A stretch of 64,000 nucleotides of DNA from Rhodobiaceae bacterium UBA7804. GTDB taxonomy: Bacteria > Pseudomonadota > Alphaproteobacteria > Parvibaculales > Parvibaculaceae. The notes beneath the pieces were generated by a model. That model had not been told where the DNA came from, ran no database searches, and saw only the letters and a program-made list of their open reading frames with translations. Positions 1-8,348 of the stretch are shown one piece after another. The DNA lies in the NCBI GenBank assembly GCA_002480495.1, contig DLCG01000004.1, forward strand, positions 306,893 through 370,892. The letters run 5' to 3'. Positions within the stretch are counted from its first letter, which is position 1, and every line of letters begins with the position of its first letter. The position numbers were made by a program, and so were the translations under genes.

Positions 1-78
1 CGTTTTCCCTGATATGCGAGATTCAGGATATGGCCTAATTTTTCGGGGCACTCTGCGACGGCCTGCGCGGCCTTTCGC

Positions 79-1056
79 TTAAAATCTGAAAAGCAGCGAC
101 CCCCAGGTAAAGCCGCCGCCCATCGCCTCAAGCAATACCAGATCGCCGCGCTTGATTCGGCCGTCTTTCACCGCGGCATCGAGCGCGAGCGGAACGGATG
201 CGGCCGACGTGTTGCCATGCTCGCCAACCGTCATCACCACCTTCTCCGGCGGCAGGCCGATTCTCTTCGCCGTACCGTCGAGAATACGCTTGTTGGCCTG
301 ATGCGGCACAAACCAGTCGATGTCTTCCGCCTTGAGACCCGTGGCTTCCAGCGATTCCTTTATGGCCTCGGCAATGTTCACCACGGCATGGCGAAACACC
401 TCTCGCCCCTCCATGCGCACATGCCCGGTCGACTGCGTGGAGGAAGGCCCCCCATCCACATAGAGCTTTTCCTTGTAGCGTCCGTCCGAATGGAGGTGGG
501 CCGTCAGGACGCCGCGATCGGAATTTGTCCCCTCCCCGGATTCTCCCTTTACAACAACGGCGCCCGCGCCGTCGCCGAACAGCACGCAGGTCGTACGATC
601 GGTCCAGTCGAGAAGCCGGGAAAAGGTCTCGGCGCCGATGACCAGTGCCGTCTTCGACTGTCCCGTCTTGATGAAGGTATCGGCCACCGTCATGGCGTAG
701 ACGAAGCCCGAACAGACAGCCTGAATGTCGAAGGCCGCGCCGTGATAGAGGCCAAGCTCGGCCTGAACCGTGGTCGCCGTCGCGGGAAAGGTATTATCCG
801 GCGTCGTCGTGGCCAGGATGATGGTGTCGATCTCCTGAACGTCGATCCCGGCATCCGCAATGGCATTGCGCGCGGCGGCAAGCGCCAGATGTGACGTGAG
901 CTCACCATCGGCGGCAATATGCCGGCTGTGAATGCCGGTCCGTTCGACGATCCATTCATCGGTCGTATCGACGATTTTCGAAAGATCGTCATTGGTGACG
1001 ACGCGGGTCGGCAGATAGCTGCCGACACCGGCTACAACAGTTCGAATAACACTCAC
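79..1056 (-). CDS. fabH: beta-ketoacyl-ACP synthase III
   Basis: This enzyme condenses acetyl-CoA with malonyl-ACP to start type II fatty acid synthesis in the cytoplasm. The 325-residue protein is full length. The thiolase-fold triad is visible: Cys115 in AVCSGF, His in FVPHQANKRI near residue 250, and Asn in GEHGNTSAASVP near 280. The start is a GTG that overlaps the plsX stop by 4 bases (GTGA), which implies translational coupling. In alphaproteobacteria ihfA usually follows fabH, so it probably lies just beyond the left edge of the window. Confidence 0.97.
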   Translation of the reverse strand: MSVIRTVVAGVGSYLPTRVVTNDDLSKIVDTTDEWIVERTGIHSRHIAADGELTSHLALAAARNAIADAGIDVQEIDTIILATTTPDNTFPATATTVQAELGLYHGAAFDIQAVCSGFVYAMTVADTFIKTGQSKTALVIGAETFSRLLDWTDRTTCVLFGDGAGAVVVKGESGEGTNSDRGVLTAHLHSDGRYKEKLYVDGGPSSTQSTGHVRMEGREVFRHAVVNIAEAIKESLEATGLKAEDIDWFVPHQANKRILDGTAKRIGLPPEKVVMTVGEHGNTSAASVPLALDAAVKDGRIKRGDLVLLEAMGGGFTWGSLLFRF

Positions 1057-2132
1057 GACAGGGCTGCCTCGGATTCCGCTATTTCGTTGTTATGTGTGCG
1101 GCGGGCGTTCTCGATGCCGCTCAGGCGGTCGAGATCCGTCACGATCTTGCTGACGAGATCGGCCGAGGCGACATCCACCGCCACGTCGATCGCGGCGGCA
1201 AAGCCCACCGCGTCGGTTCCGCCGTGGCTTTTCACCACAAGGCCGTTTAGCCCAAGAAAGACGGCGCCGTTCGAAGCGCGTGGATCGATCTTCGTCGCGA
1301 GCGCCTTGAAGGCCCCGCGCGCGAAGAGATAGCCGATCTTGGACATGATCGAACTCTGCATCGCGCCGCGAAGATAGCCGACGATCAGGCGCGCCGTACC
1401 CTCCGCCGTCTTGAGCGCTATGTTCCCCGTGTAACCGTCGGTCACGACGACATCGACAGTACCTTTCGAGATATCGTCGCCTTCCACGAAACCGTGGAAG
1501 CGGATCGGAAGGTGCGCCTCGCGCAACATTTGTGCGGCGGCCTTCACCTCCTCGGTCCCCTTGACCTCTTCCTCACCGATATTGAGAAGGCCGACCGTCG
1601 GCTGCTCGACATTAAATATCACGCGCGCGAATGCTTCGCCCATCGCCGCGAATTGAACTAGCTGGTAAGCATCGGCACCAACCGTCGCCCCCAGGTCGAG
1701 CGCAACGCTTTCACCGCGCGCCGTCGGCCAGAGTGCCGCGAGCGCCGGGCGTTCCACATTCGGAATGGTCTTCAGGATCACCTTGGCCATCGCCATGAGG
1801 GCGCCGGTATTCCCCGCGGAAACCGCAGCCTGCGCACGACCGGTCTTCACCGCATCGATCGCCATCCACATGCTGCTGGTCTTCCGTCCGCGGCGAAGCG
1901 CCTGGCTCGGTTTGTCGTCCATCGAGACCGAGACTTCCGTGTGAACGATCTCGCTCGCCTGCGCCACACGCGGATGCTTCTCGAGCAGCGGGCGGATTTT
2001 CTTCTCGTCGCCGAAAATGACGAACCGCACGTCCGGATGACGAATGGACGCGACTTCGGCACCACCGATGACCGTTTCCGGCCCGTGGTCGCCGCCCATC
2101 CCGTCCAGCGCTATCGTCAGTCCTTGCGTCAC
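1053..2132 (-). CDS. plsX: phosphate acyltransferase PlsX
   Basis: PlsX converts acyl-ACP to acyl-phosphate for PlsY, linking fatty acid synthesis to phosphatidic acid formation at the inner face of the membrane. The 359-residue product has the family N-terminus IALDGMGGDHGP, the segment VSAGNTGALMAM and a central VTDGYTGNIALKT. The start is GTG. It lies between a DUF177 gene and fabH, the classical yceD-plsX-fabH order, and overlaps fabH by 4 bases. It could share a transcript with the upstream DUF177 and chaperone genes, although a 114-base gap precedes it. Confidence 0.96.
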   Translation of the reverse strand: MTQGLTIALDGMGGDHGPETVIGGAEVASIRHPDVRFVIFGDEKKIRPLLEKHPRVAQASEIVHTEVSVSMDDKPSQALRRGRKTSSMWMAIDAVKTGRAQAAVSAGNTGALMAMAKVILKTIPNVERPALAALWPTARGESVALDLGATVGADAYQLVQFAAMGEAFARVIFNVEQPTVGLLNIGEEEVKGTEEVKAAAQMLREAHLPIRFHGFVEGDDISKGTVDVVVTDGYTGNIALKTAEGTARLIVGYLRGAMQSSIMSKIGYLFARGAFKALATKIDPRASNGAVFLGLNGLVVKSHGGTDAVGFAAAIDVAVDVASADLVSKIVTDLDRLSGIENARRTHNNEIAESEAALS

Positions 2133-2246
2133 CCGGCTACCCCCGTTCCTGTCCGGCGCCCATTCTCAAATCACGAATGCGCGCCCCGAAGATACAGCCT
2201 CGCGAGTACCAGACAATAGCCGCAAGCCCCATCGAATCGCGCCAAC

Positions 2247-2807
2247 TCAATAATTTTTCTTGAGTTTTTCCAGCGCAGCAAAGGGATTTGGCTTGCTTTC
2301 CGGAGCGTCACCCGGTTCTTCCACATCTGTCTGGAAGGCAGCGCCCGGCTTGCGGGGATAGGGGTCGAGAGCGAGCGCCAGTCGCTCCGCGACAGCCTCC
2401 CCTATTTCGACGCCATTGCCGGCCATCGGCTCTGGAGCATCTTCTGCCTCGACATCGATCTGGATTTCGCGCTCGTTCGAAACCTCGGCAACTTCAGGTT
2501 CGATCATGTGCTCGGGCAGATAGCGCTGCTTGAAACTCTCCTTGATCGACTGGTGAACAGGCTCGAGTGTGACGACGCAAGCCTGAATGACCTCCGCCTT
2601 GAAACTTGCCTCCACCGTCAGGCCCGCCTTTCGATAAGGCCGCACTTTGGCCGCCCCGGAAAGTGACACCACTTCCGGGATGCCGAAGCGGCGCGCGAGT
2701 TCCTTTCGTGCAACTTCATCAGCCACGAAGGAGATCTCCTTCCCGTTCGGCGGAACATCGGTCACGGCAACGAAGAGCCTGAAATCCTGTTTCGGCGAGG
2801 GTCCCAT
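2247..2807 (-). CDS. DUF177 (YceD-like) protein
   Basis: This 186-residue protein matches the DUF177/YceD family by context and sequence. Members are linked to 23S rRNA and ribosomal protein L32 expression in bacteria and plastids. The central region contains CVVTLEPVHQSIKESF, similar to the conserved family core, followed by an acidic stretch and a lysine-rich end. No rpmF gene follows; plsX does. The ATG start overlaps the preceding chaperone stop by one base (TGATG). A GTG one codon upstream is a possible alternative. The exact function in this group is not established. Confidence 0.85.
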   Translation of the reverse strand: MGPSPKQDFRLFVAVTDVPPNGKEISFVADEVARKELARRFGIPEVVSLSGAAKVRPYRKAGLTVEASFKAEVIQACVVTLEPVHQSIKESFKQRYLPEHMIEPEVAEVSNEREIQIDVEAEDAPEPMAGNGVEIGEAVAERLALALDPYPRKPGAAFQTDVEEPGDAPESKPNPFAALEKLKKNY

Positions 2808-3364
2808 CACAAAGCCCCCTCGATTTCCGCCTTGCCGGGTTGCGTGAAAACCACTCGTCCCAGCAGAATGTCTTCAACCGGCTGTGCGGCGAGCTCCATT
2901 TCCGCCTGACGGACATAGGCGGCAAGTCTCGCCGCATGGTCGCCGGCCATCGCCGTGTCGGGCAGGATATTCCGGCGAAGCGCTGCCTCCAGCTTGTCCC
3001 CATCATCGACCAGCGCTTCGTCATAGGCCTGCATGCGGCCATAGAAGGACTGGGCGAGCGCCTTGATCTTCTTGCCTACCGAAAGGTCTCCAACCCCCAT
3101 TTCCCGGAGTGTCTGGTCCATATCGTCGAAAAGCACATCGAAGAGTTTCTGGCCAAGTTCCTTCCCTGCCTGGCCGCCCGCCCTCAGACGCCGCAACGCG
3201 AGATGCACATGCAGGGCAACCATCTCGAATCGCCCTTCCGCCGTGTCGGGAACCCCCATCTCGGTATAAAAGACGGGGCTGCGCGCCTGCGTCACCAGCA
3301 GCCCGTAAAGGACATATGGTGTATCGTCGTCACGGGAACGGCCAAAAATCCTTTTCCATATCAT
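2807..3364 (-). CDS. ubiquinol-cytochrome c chaperone family protein (CBP3-like)
   Basis: The 185-residue protein starts MIWKRIFGR at an ATG; a much longer reading frame upstream is not supported because it runs through the divergent promoter. The core (YGLLVTQARSPVFYTEMGVPDT, then MVALHVHLALRRLR, then LFDVLFDDMDQTLREMGVGD) matches the ubiquinol-cytochrome c chaperone family, including mitochondrial CBP3/UQCC1, which helps assemble cytochrome b of complex III. It is transcribed with the DUF177 gene, with one base of overlap, and is divergent from the BamE-like gene. The role in bc1 assembly is family inference. Confidence 0.85.
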   Translation of the reverse strand: MIWKRIFGRSRDDDTPYVLYGLLVTQARSPVFYTEMGVPDTAEGRFEMVALHVHLALRRLRAGGQAGKELGQKLFDVLFDDMDQTLREMGVGDLSVGKKIKALAQSFYGRMQAYDEALVDDGDKLEAALRRNILPDTAMAGDHAARLAAYVRQAEMELAAQPVEDILLGRVVFTQPGKAEIEGAL

Positions 3365-3481
3365 GGCGTCACTCCAGCCTCGGGTGGTAGGTTTTGGCCC
3401 ATATCGCACATGCCGATTGAATTTACCCCGCGACAAGGGTAGGTCAACGGCACACCTTTCAGGCTCCAGGAGGCCTCTACC

Positions 3482-3988
3482 ATGAATTCGTTCCGACTGC
3501 GCCGCCCTGCCCGTGTCGCCCTGACAGCCGTCTGTCTGGCGCTCGGTTCGGTCGCCATGTCGGCCTGTTCCCCTATTGTGGAAGAGCGGGGCTACATTTT
3601 CGATCCGGCGGATCTCGACAAGCTTCAGACCGGCTCGTCCAAGGAGCAGGTTCGCAGCGTGATGGGCTCTCCCTCGACCGTTTCTACCGTCGATGGCGAA
3701 GCCTGGTACTACATTTCGAGCAAGTTCGAAACCGTCGCCTTCTACGAACCAAAGGAGATCGAGCGCACGGTTGCTGCGGTTTATTTCGACAAGACGGACG
3801 TCGTCCAGCAGGTCGCCTATTACGGCCTTGAAGACGGGCAGATCGTCAACTTCGTCGACCGAAAGACGCCTACGCGCGGCAAGGAACTCACCGTCCTCGG
3901 ACAGCTCTTCGGCAATCTCGGCCGTTTCAACAATCAGAGCACGGGCATCCCGTCGGTCGGCACGGGCAATCCGACGAACCGCCGGTAA
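3482..3988 (+). CDS. bamE: outer membrane assembly lipoprotein, BamE/SmpA (OmlA) family
   Basis: This 168-residue lipoprotein belongs to the BamE family, a small subunit of the BAM complex that inserts beta-barrel proteins into the outer membrane. It has a basic N-terminus, a hydrophobic segment and a lipobox ending in MSAC at about residue 29. The fold core is visible as LDKLQTGSSKEQVRSVMGSP and DGEAWYYISSKFE. A strong ribosome binding site AGGAGG lies at 3468-3473. The gene is monocistronic and ends before a strong bidirectional terminator. It is somewhat longer than E. coli BamE, with a low-complexity tail. Confidence 0.9.
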   Translation: MNSFRLRRPARVALTAVCLALGSVAMSACSPIVEERGYIFDPADLDKLQTGSSKEQVRSVMGSPSTVSTVDGEAWYYISSKFETVAFYEPKEIERTVAAVYFDKTDVVQQVAYYGLEDGQIVNFVDRKTPTRGKELTVLGQLFGNLGRFNNQSTGIPSVGTGNPTNRR

Positions 3989-4034
3989 CTTGATGGATCG
4001 CACACAGCCGGGTTTCCCGGAAATGCAAAAACAA

Positions 4035-4062
4035 AAGCCCCGCGGATCGCTCCGCGGGGCTT
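4035..4062. terminator. bidirectional intrinsic terminator between bamE and hppA
   Basis: A perfect 12-base-pair stem (4035-4046 with 4051-4062) encloses the 4-base loop TCGC. On the minus strand it is followed by a T-rich tract (TTTTGTTTTT), and on the plus strand by TTCTTAATTT. It sits between two convergent genes and can end both transcripts. Confidence 0.92.
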
Positions 4063-4085
4063 CTTAATTTGAAAGGCTGCCGCCC

Positions 4086-6203
4086 TTACGAGTGCGCAAG
4101 CACCGCAAGAAGCAGAAGCGCCACGATGTTCGTGATCTTGATCATCGGGTTGACTGCCGGGCCAGCCGTATCCTTGTAGGGATCGCCAACAGTATCGCCC
4201 GTGACGGCTGCCTTGTGGGCTTCCGAGCCCTTGCCGCCATAGTTGCCGTCTTCGATATACTTCTTCGCGTTGTCCCACGCACCGCCACCGGACGTCATCG
4301 AGATGGCGACGAAGAGACCCGTAACGATGACGCCGAGCAGCATCGCGCCGACCGCCGAGAAGGCAGCCGACTTGTCCGCGATCGCGAGTATCGCGAAGTA
4401 GAGAACGATCGGCGAAAGCACCGGCAGAAGCGACGGGATGATCATTTCCTTGATCGCCGCCTTGGTCAGCATGTCGACCGCCCGTGCATAGTCAGGCTTC
4501 GAGGTGCCGGCCATGATGCCCGGATCGGCCTTGAACTGGCGGCGCACTTCCTCGACGACGGCACCGCCTGCGCGCCCCACCGCCATCATGCCCATCGAAC
4601 CGAAGAGGTAGGGCAGAAGGCCGCCAATGAATAGGCCGATCACCACATACGGGTTCGAAAGCGAGAAGTTCGGGCTCACACCGGCGAAATAGCCATAGGT
4701 ATCGGAGTTAGCGGCAAAGAAGGTCAGGTCTTCCGTGTAGGCCGCGAAGAGAACAAGCGCGCCGAGGCCCGCCGAACCGATCGCATAACCCTTGGTGACC
4801 GCCTTCGTCGTGTTGCCCACGGCGTCGAGCGCATCGGTCGTCTTGCGGACGTCTGCCGGAAGATCGGCCATTTCCGCGATGCCACCCGCATTGTCCGTGA
4901 CCGGACCGAAGGCGTCGAGCGCGACCACCATGCCTGCGAGCGCGAGCATCGTCGTCACCGCGATGGCAATGCCAAAGAGACCGGCAAGGCTGTAGGTGAC
5001 GAGAATGCCGACCACGATGGTGAGAGCCGGCAGCGCCGTCGCTTCCATCGAAACCGCGAGACCCTGGATGACGTTCGTGCCGTGGCCCGTGACGGACGAG
5101 GCGGCAACCGACTTCACCGGGCGGAAGTTCACGCCCGTATAGTACTCGGTGATCCAGATGATGAGGCCGGTGACGGCAAGACCGACAACGCCGCAATAGT
5201 AGAGTGTCATGCCGGTGAAGCTGATCGCGCCCACCGTGTAGGTCGCATCGAGCCCGATCATCCAGTCGGTGACGAAGTAGAGCACGACGAGCGAGAGCAC
5301 CGCAGAGGCGATGAAGCCCTTGTAGAGCGCGCCCATGATGTTGTTGCTCTTGCCGAGACGGACGAAGAACGTACCGATGATCGAGGTCACGATGCAGGCA
5401 GCGCCGATGGCCAACGGATAGGTCATCATCGAGGAGACGCCCTCGCCCACGAAGAAGATCGAGGCAAGAACCATCGTCGCCACGACGGTCACAGCATAGG
5501 TCTCGAAAAGATCGGCCGCCATGCCGGCGCAGTCGCCGACATTGTCGCCCACATTGTCGGCGATCGTCGCCGGGTTGCGGGGATCGTCTTCCGGAATGCC
5601 CGCTTCGACCTTGCCCACGAGATCGCCGCCGACATCCGCACCCTTGGTGAAGATGCCGCCGCCGAGACGCGCGAAGATCGAGATGAGCGAGGCGCCGAAG
5701 CCGAGCGCGACAAGCGCGTCGATCACTTCACGCGAACCCGGTTCGTAGCCGAGATGAACGGTCAGCACCGCGTAATAGACCGCAACGGCGAGAAGCGCGA
5801 GGCCCGCAACCAGCATGCCCGTAACCGCGCCCGACTTGAACGCGACGCTGAGGCCCGCGGCGAGGCTTGAGCTCGAGGCCTGGGTCGTGCGCACATTCGC
5901 ACGCACCGAAACCAGCATGCCGATATAGCCAGCCGCACCCGAAAGCGTCGCGCCGACGAGGAAGCCGACGGCGACCTTGAGGGTCAGCAGATACCAGACC
6001 ACGGCGAAAATCACCGCGCCTACGATGGCGATGGTCGTGTATTGACGCGCGAGATAGGCGCTGGCGCCCTCCTGGATCGCTGCCGCGATCTCCTGCATGC
6101 GCGCATTGCCCGCGTCCAGCTTCAGCACCGAGCGCACAGCCCAGATACCGTAGAGGACCGCAAGCACGCCGCAGCCGATAATAGCCCACAAAGCAGTGCT
6201 CAT
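4086..6203 (-). CDS. hppA: membrane-bound proton-translocating pyrophosphatase (K+-independent type)
   Basis: This integral membrane enzyme hydrolyses pyrophosphate and pumps protons. The 705-residue protein has about 16 hydrophobic segments and the signature GADVGGDLVGKVEAG near residue 190, followed by DDPRNPATIADNVGDNVGD. The segment GNTTKAVTKG carries Lys where K+-dependent enzymes have Ala, so it should be K+-independent, as in Rhodospirillum. The start is the ATG with AAGGA upstream; an open frame extending to 6428 is not supported. The gene follows thiL on the same strand after a 166-base gap and probably has its own promoter. Confidence 0.97.
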   Translation of the reverse strand: MSTALWAIIGCGVLAVLYGIWAVRSVLKLDAGNARMQEIAAAIQEGASAYLARQYTTIAIVGAVIFAVVWYLLTLKVAVGFLVGATLSGAAGYIGMLVSVRANVRTTQASSSSLAAGLSVAFKSGAVTGMLVAGLALLAVAVYYAVLTVHLGYEPGSREVIDALVALGFGASLISIFARLGGGIFTKGADVGGDLVGKVEAGIPEDDPRNPATIADNVGDNVGDCAGMAADLFETYAVTVVATMVLASIFFVGEGVSSMMTYPLAIGAACIVTSIIGTFFVRLGKSNNIMGALYKGFIASAVLSLVVLYFVTDWMIGLDATYTVGAISFTGMTLYYCGVVGLAVTGLIIWITEYYTGVNFRPVKSVAASSVTGHGTNVIQGLAVSMEATALPALTIVVGILVTYSLAGLFGIAIAVTTMLALAGMVVALDAFGPVTDNAGGIAEMADLPADVRKTTDALDAVGNTTKAVTKGYAIGSAGLGALVLFAAYTEDLTFFAANSDTYGYFAGVSPNFSLSNPYVVIGLFIGGLLPYLFGSMGMMAVGRAGGAVVEEVRRQFKADPGIMAGTSKPDYARAVDMLTKAAIKEMIIPSLLPVLSPIVLYFAILAIADKSAAFSAVGAMLLGVIVTGLFVAISMTSGGGAWDNAKKYIEDGNYGGKGSEAHKAAVTGDTVGDPYKDTAGPAVNPMIKITNIVALLLLAVLAHS

Positions 6204-6369
6204 TGTTTTGTCCTTAGGTTCCCTTGAAAGGATGACCGGCGGGATTTGCCACTCTGTCCTTCCGGCACTTGGACACCGGAAGTCCTCCCCCCTGCCGAAT
6301 GCAGAAATCGCGCGGAAAGATGCCAAATTGGCCCCCGGAAAGCAACCGGCAGCCCCAACCGCTCCGGGG

Positions 6370-7377
6370 CTAAAAGTGGCGATATCCCAATTGTTTGAGC
6401 GGGATTGACCGGCCGGAACCATCCACAAGGGTCACCCCTTCGCCTGCCCCGGAGATGCAGCCGATTTTCGTTACGGCCACCGCGCTTTCCGTGGCTGCCG
6501 CCTTCACTTGTCCGGCCATTGCCGCAGGCGCGGTGAACAGGATTTCGTAGTCGTCACCACCACCGGCAACGAACGAAAAAAGGCTGGAATCCCTCTCTAT
6601 CGCCCGTTTGGCGGCATCCGACAGGGGCAGCCTGTCGCGTTCGATTCGCGCCCCTTTGCCAGAGGCATCGCAGATATGCCCGAGATCGGCCAGAAGGCCA
6701 TCCGATACGTCGAGCGCCGCGGAAGCGATTCCGCAAAGCCTTGGCCCCAGGGTGGATCGGGGGTCGGGCTCTCGGTATCGCCGGATCAGATAGTCTGCGT
6801 CCTCCGGGCCGAGCCCCGTCAGCTTGCCCCTGAGCAATTCAAGGCCGAGCGCCGCATCGCCGAGCGCCCCCGAAACATAAACGTCGTCTCCCTCCAGCGC
6901 GCCCCCGCGAGGCAGCATGGCTCCGGCGGAGACTTCACCGATGGCGGTCAGCGAAAGCGTGAGAGGGCCGGTCGTGCGCACCGTGTCGCCGCCCCACAGG
7001 GCGAGGCCATAGCGCCGCTGGTCTTCGAGTAGCGCCCCAGCGAAACGCCGGATCCAGCCGAGACTTGTCTCGTCGGCCCAGGCCGTGACCAGAAGATAGC
7101 CTTTGGGGATGGCGCCCTTTGCCGCAAGATCCGAGAGGTTCACCCGAAGCAGCTTGCGCGCCACGCTTTCGGGTGGATCGTCAGGGAGGAAATGGACTCC
7201 GGCGACGATGGCATCCACGGTAAGAACCGTTTCGCACCCCTCGCCCGCTCGATAGAGCGCTGCATCGTCCTTCAGCGCAAAGGCGCCGGGCGCGTCTGCT
7301 GCAAGAGGCGCAAAGACCTCTTCGATCAGTGTGAACTCGTCAGGGCGCTTGCCCTCAGCCTTGTCCGCCGGAGCCAT
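6370..7377 (-). CDS. thiL: thiamine-monophosphate kinase
   Basis: ThiL phosphorylates thiamine monophosphate to thiamine pyrophosphate with ATP. The N-terminal FTLIEEVFAPLA and LKDDAALYR and the metal-binding LRVNLSDLAAKGAIP are typical of the PurM-like fold; LDVSDGLLADLGHIC lies in the C-terminal half. I chose the ATG that gives 335 residues and overlaps the nusB end by 23 bases; a start 54 bases further upstream is possible. Coupling with nusB and the riboflavin genes is a common alphaproteobacterial arrangement. Confidence 0.94.
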   Translation of the reverse strand: MAPADKAEGKRPDEFTLIEEVFAPLAADAPGAFALKDDAALYRAGEGCETVLTVDAIVAGVHFLPDDPPESVARKLLRVNLSDLAAKGAIPKGYLLVTAWADETSLGWIRRFAGALLEDQRRYGLALWGGDTVRTTGPLTLSLTAIGEVSAGAMLPRGGALEGDDVYVSGALGDAALGLELLRGKLTGLGPEDADYLIRRYREPDPRSTLGPRLCGIASAALDVSDGLLADLGHICDASGKGARIERDRLPLSDAAKRAIERDSSLFSFVAGGGDDYEILFTAPAAMAGQVKAAATESAVAVTKIGCISGAGEGVTLVDGSGRSIPLKQLGYRHF

Positions 7378-7867
7378 GTTCTGCTCCCGCCCCGCCCCTG
7401 ATCTCGCGTCCAAGCCGGTCGAGCACGGCATTCACGACGCCCGGCTCGTCGCCCTCGAAAAAGGCATGGGCAATGTCCACATACTCGTTGATAACGACCT
7501 TGAGCGGTACGTCCTTGCAGCGTCGAAGCTCGTAGGCGCCGCAACGAAGAACCGCACGCAGGGTTGAATCGATCCGAGCCAGCGTCCAACCCTTGGCGAG
7601 CGCAGCATTCACCTGCCGGTCCAGTTCGCGCTGTTCGCGCACAACGCCACGCACGATATCCTCGAAATGGGCTGCATCCGCGTCCTCGATATCGACACCC
7701 TCGATATCCTTGCCCAGGCGATATTCGACAAACTCTTCTATAACATCGTCGAGCGGCGTCGCAGCGACATCCATCTGGTAGAGCGCCTGCACCGCTCCCA
7801 GCCGGGCAGCGGAACGCGCCTTCGGGTCGAGGCTGCCGCCGGATTCGGGCTTCACTGGAACTGCCAT
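7355..7867 (-). CDS. nusB: transcription antitermination factor NusB
   Basis: NusB binds boxA RNA with NusE (S10) and promotes antitermination of rRNA transcription. The roughly 170-residue all-helical protein contains ARLGAVQALYQMDVA near the N-terminus and LDRQVNAALAKGWTLARID followed by LRAVLRCGAYEL in the core. The preferred start is the ATG at 7867; a TTG three codons upstream (7876) is an alternative. It lies 25 bases after ribH. The glycine-rich C-terminus overlaps the start of thiL. Confidence 0.95.
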   Translation of the reverse strand: MAVPVKPESGGSLDPKARSAARLGAVQALYQMDVAATPLDDVIEEFVEYRLGKDIEGVDIEDADAAHFEDIVRGVVREQRELDRQVNAALAKGWTLARIDSTLRAVLRCGAYELRRCKDVPLKVVINEYVDIAHAFFEGDEPGVVNAVLDRLGREIRGGAGAEHGSGGQG

Positions 7868-7892
7868 CGTCTTCAAAGAACCTCGAACGGCA

Positions 7893-8348
7893 TCAAGCGC
7901 CGAAACTACGTTTGAGTTCGATCATGTCGAGACAAGCATTGGCGGCGCCGCCGCCCTTGTTCTTCTCGTTCACCCGGGCACGCGCCCAGGCCTGCTTCTC
8001 GTTTTCGACCGTCTGGATACCGTTACCAAGTGCAAGCGAACGCTCCACGGAAAGATCCATGAGCGCGCGGGCTGACTCGTTCGACACGATGTCGTAATGC
8101 GTGGTCTCGCCGCGGATGACGCAACCGAGCGTGACGAAACCATCGATCTTCTTCGTGAAGGCGCCATGCGCCATCGCATCGAGCGCGTATTTCACCGCTG
8201 CCGGAATTTCAAGCACACCGGGCACGGAAACGCGCTGCCAGGTCGCGCCGCGCGCTTCGATCGCCTCGATTGCGCCCTTGGCAAGTTCATCCGCCAATTC
8301 CTCGTAGAAGCGAGCCTCGATGATGAGGATATGGGCTTCGGTCGTCAC
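7893..8348 (-). CDS. ribH: 6,7-dimethyl-8-ribityllumazine synthase
   Basis: RibH joins the ribitylamino-uracil intermediate and dihydroxybutanone phosphate to form lumazine, the penultimate step of riboflavin synthesis. The 151-residue protein has VPGVLEIPAAVKYAL, GCVIRGETTHYDIVSNES and the C-terminal KGGGAANACLDMI, all family hallmarks. The GTG start overlaps the ribBX stop by 4 bases (GTGA). The protein should form a pentamer or icosahedral shell; which one cannot be read from the sequence. Confidence 0.97.
   Translation of the reverse strand: MTTEAHILIIEARFYEELADELAKGAIEAIEARGATWQRVSVPGVLEIPAAVKYALDAMAHGAFTKKIDGFVTLGCVIRGETTHYDIVSNESARALMDLSVERSLALGNGIQTVENEKQAWARARVNEKNKGGGAANACLDMIELKRSFGA

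Noticed and set aside
60..72. GGCC-TGCGC-GGCC hairpin after fabH
   Set aside because: It is a 4-bp stem without a T-tract on the minus strand, not a credible terminator.
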